This document shows, piece after piece, positions 62,829-64,000 of a stretch of 64,000 nucleotides of DNA (position 1 is the stretch's first letter; each line of letters opens with the position of its first letter). The stretch comes from an uncultured Phocaeicola sp. (GTDB taxonomy: Bacteria > Bacteroidota > Bacteroidia > Bacteroidales > Bacteroidaceae): contig CANPVZ010000022.1 of NCBI GenBank assembly GCA_947581855.1, positions 1-64,000 on the forward strand, read 5' to 3'. The notes beneath the pieces are model-generated. The model was not told where the DNA came from, did no database searches, and was given only the letters and a program-made list of their open reading frames with translations. Both the position numbers and the translations under genes were made by a program.

Positions 62829-62897
62829 AACATTCAGCTTTTAACTCCGCAAAAGGGTTTTAAGTGTATATTTTTATAACCTTTAAAATAAATACTT

Positions 62898-63032
62898 ATG
62901 AATGCAATGGCACAATCTATTATCCGAGAACGGATTACATATCTCGCCACTTTTGTCTGGGTGCTGGTGTATATTTTTATATGTAAGGTATTACAGGAGG
63001 AAGAGGTATGGGAAATATATACGGAAAAATGA
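62898..63032 (+). CDS. possible 44-residue small membrane protein
   Basis: ATG to TGA. After a polar start (MNAMAQSIIRERITY) comes one hydrophobic stretch LATFVWVLVYIFICKVL and an acidic end QEEEVWEIYTEK, the layout of a single-span inner-membrane peptide. It precedes the exported protein gene by 63 bp in the same direction. No family known. Confidence 0.35.
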   Translation: MNAMAQSIIRERITYLATFVWVLVYIFICKVLQEEEVWEIYTEK

Positions 63033-63094
63033 ACTTGGACATTGATATGCAACCTAAAGCCTTTAAAGAGTTAATAACGAAATTATAAATAATT

Positions 63095-64000
63095 ATGTAT
63101 AGATTTTATTTGATATTTATCGGTTTATTGCTCTATGCAAACATTATAAAAGGAGAAAATATGTCCGCATATGTAACAGGGGTATCAACCCATAGTATCT
63201 TTATCAAATCTAAAGATTTTGGAGAAAGGAACCGAGTCTTATGGTTGAGTAATGAACAAGGACATGCCGGTGTACAGACAGACTCGATATTTCCCTTTCA
63301 ACGCAAAGTAACTTCTATTAGGGAAGATGCAATTGGTAATGCACTGAAAGAGTCTTTAAAAGATGCAGATACAATAGAACTTGCCCGTGCCCGCAGGCAT
63401 TACATGGCATACCCGTATACGGTAGATTCCTCCGGAGTTAGAATACCGTATGTAAAGAACGAATGGTACTTCCCTTATACGAAAAAAGATCCGAGTTGGC
63501 TGATTTATACAATAAATAGGGATGACACCTTATTGACTGTGGATGTGGATATAACGGATTGCATTGCACAGGATTATATGCAAAAAGATAACTGGATAGA
63601 ATACAAAGAAACCGGACAAACAGATTTAATCCGTTCTCATTCGAGGTATGTTTATACACGTCATTTGATAACCGGAAAAGAATACGGATTCTATATGACT
63701 ATTATCCCTTCTGTAGAATATGCACGTAACCATAGTAATCGCATGCGTTTTAATACTTATTTGAAACGGGACAGTTGTCTGACAGGTTATGTGCTTTTCC
63801 ATTTATTGGGTGGTCCTTTCGTAAACGGTTGGGAATATCAAAACGGGGAAATAACAGGAAAAGTTCTCCCACCGGAAGTGGTTGCCGACCGGAAAAACAA
63901 AAAAAGGTTGTTATTGGGCAAACGAAAATCTGAATATTCAGTAAGATTGAAAAAGAATGCGAACGAATCGTTATCGTCTCTACCTTTAGAAAAAAGGGAT
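63095..64000 (+). CDS. unrecognised exported protein, 3' end outside the window
   Basis: Open from ATG 63095 to the window edge (302 codons, no stop). It begins with a signal peptide (MYRFYLIFIGLLLYANIIKG). The body has stretches such as VSTHSIFIKSKDFGERNRVL, ARARRHYMAYPYTVDSSGVR, then YVYTRHLITGKEYGFYMTII. Probably a beta-rich periplasmic protein. I do not recognise the family. The sequence just before the ATG offers no clear promoter motif. Confidence 0.75.
   Translation, partial: MYRFYLIFIGLLLYANIIKGENMSAYVTGVSTHSIFIKSKDFGERNRVLWLSNEQGHAGVQTDSIFPFQRKVTSIREDAIGNALKESLKDADTIELARARRHYMAYPYTVDSSGVRIPYVKNEWYFPYTKKDPSWLIYTINRDDTLLTVDVDITDCIAQDYMQKDNWIEYKETGQTDLIRSHSRYVYTRHLITGKEYGFYMTIIPSVEYARNHSNRMRFNTYLKRDSCLTGYVLFHLLGGPFVNGWEYQNGEITGKVLPPEVVADRKNKKRLLLGKRKSEYSVRLKKNANESLSSLPLEKRD

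Noticed and set aside
62657..62863. 68-codon plus-strand frame after the DUF2264 gene
   Set aside because: A terminator-like hairpin (62800-62828) lies inside its 3' part, there is no promoter motif or known domain, and it stops soon after the hairpin.

Overview
The window looks like a chromosomal segment of a gut Bacteroides. Genes are preceded by the Bacteroides-type -7 promoter element (TAnnTTTG) rather than TATAAT, ribosome binding sites are weak, and many lipoproteins and family-specific genes occur (BF3164-type beta-propeller lipoprotein, FimB/Mfa2-like protein, S1-domain CvfB-like protein, DUF2027/Smr, GH106 rhamnosidase). No rRNA, tRNA or CRISPR array was recognised.

Layout. 1-8.5 kb is housekeeping: START-like protein, LptF/LptG-type permease, RibBA, aspartate aminotransferase, a 55-residue 2[4Fe-4S] ferredoxin, a 5'-nucleotidase split over two genes, and ribosomal protein L19. 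8.9-20 kb holds an RPNQ-repeat secreted protein, an S1-domain RNA-binding protein, a FimB/Mfa2-like lipoprotein, an antiporter-TcdA-LolD-like operon, aspartate-semialdehyde dehydrogenase, a DEDDh exonuclease, an FKBP lipoprotein and glycyl-tRNA synthetase. 20.1-27.9 kb is one seven-gene minus-strand operon: transglutaminase-like lipoprotein, DUF1573 protein, a lipoprotein with a cysteine-rich tail, three membrane-anchored TlpA-like thioredoxins with nearly identical redox domains, and an O-antigen-ligase-like/TPR membrane protein. Its function is unknown and it is one of the two best candidates here for an undescribed system.

28.0-32.2 kb is a complete 4145-bp mobile element of the IS1595 (ISXO2-like) type, defined here by 31/32-bp terminal inverted repeats and an 8-bp target duplication (TAATTTAT). 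Besides a frameshifted transposase it carries six passenger genes, none related to transposition, and a leader that can fold in two mutually exclusive ways in front of one of them. It sits about 60 bp upstream of the promoter of the thioredoxin operon. This is the other main candidate.

32.2-52.9 kb: a run of four palindromes, topoisomerase IV subunit A, an outer-membrane protein remnant, a DUF2027/Smr protein, two hexapeptide acetyltransferases flanking an orphan GH106 enzyme, a DUF362 lipoprotein, a TonB-dependent receptor, a COG0523 (CobW/ZNG1-like) GTPase with a His-rich linker, two beta-propeller lipoproteins (one broken and bracketed by 70-bp inverted repeats) and QueA. 53.0-59.8 kb is the histidine utilisation operon hutU-ftcD-hutI-fchA-hutH, converting histidine to glutamate and passing the formimino carbon to tetrahydrofolate. 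59.8-64 kb is gene-poor and rich in tandem and inverted repeats, with a DUF2264 protein and the 5' part of an unrecognised exported protein.

Coordinates of short sites were counted by hand and may be off by a base. Family calls rest on remembered motifs, not on searches.
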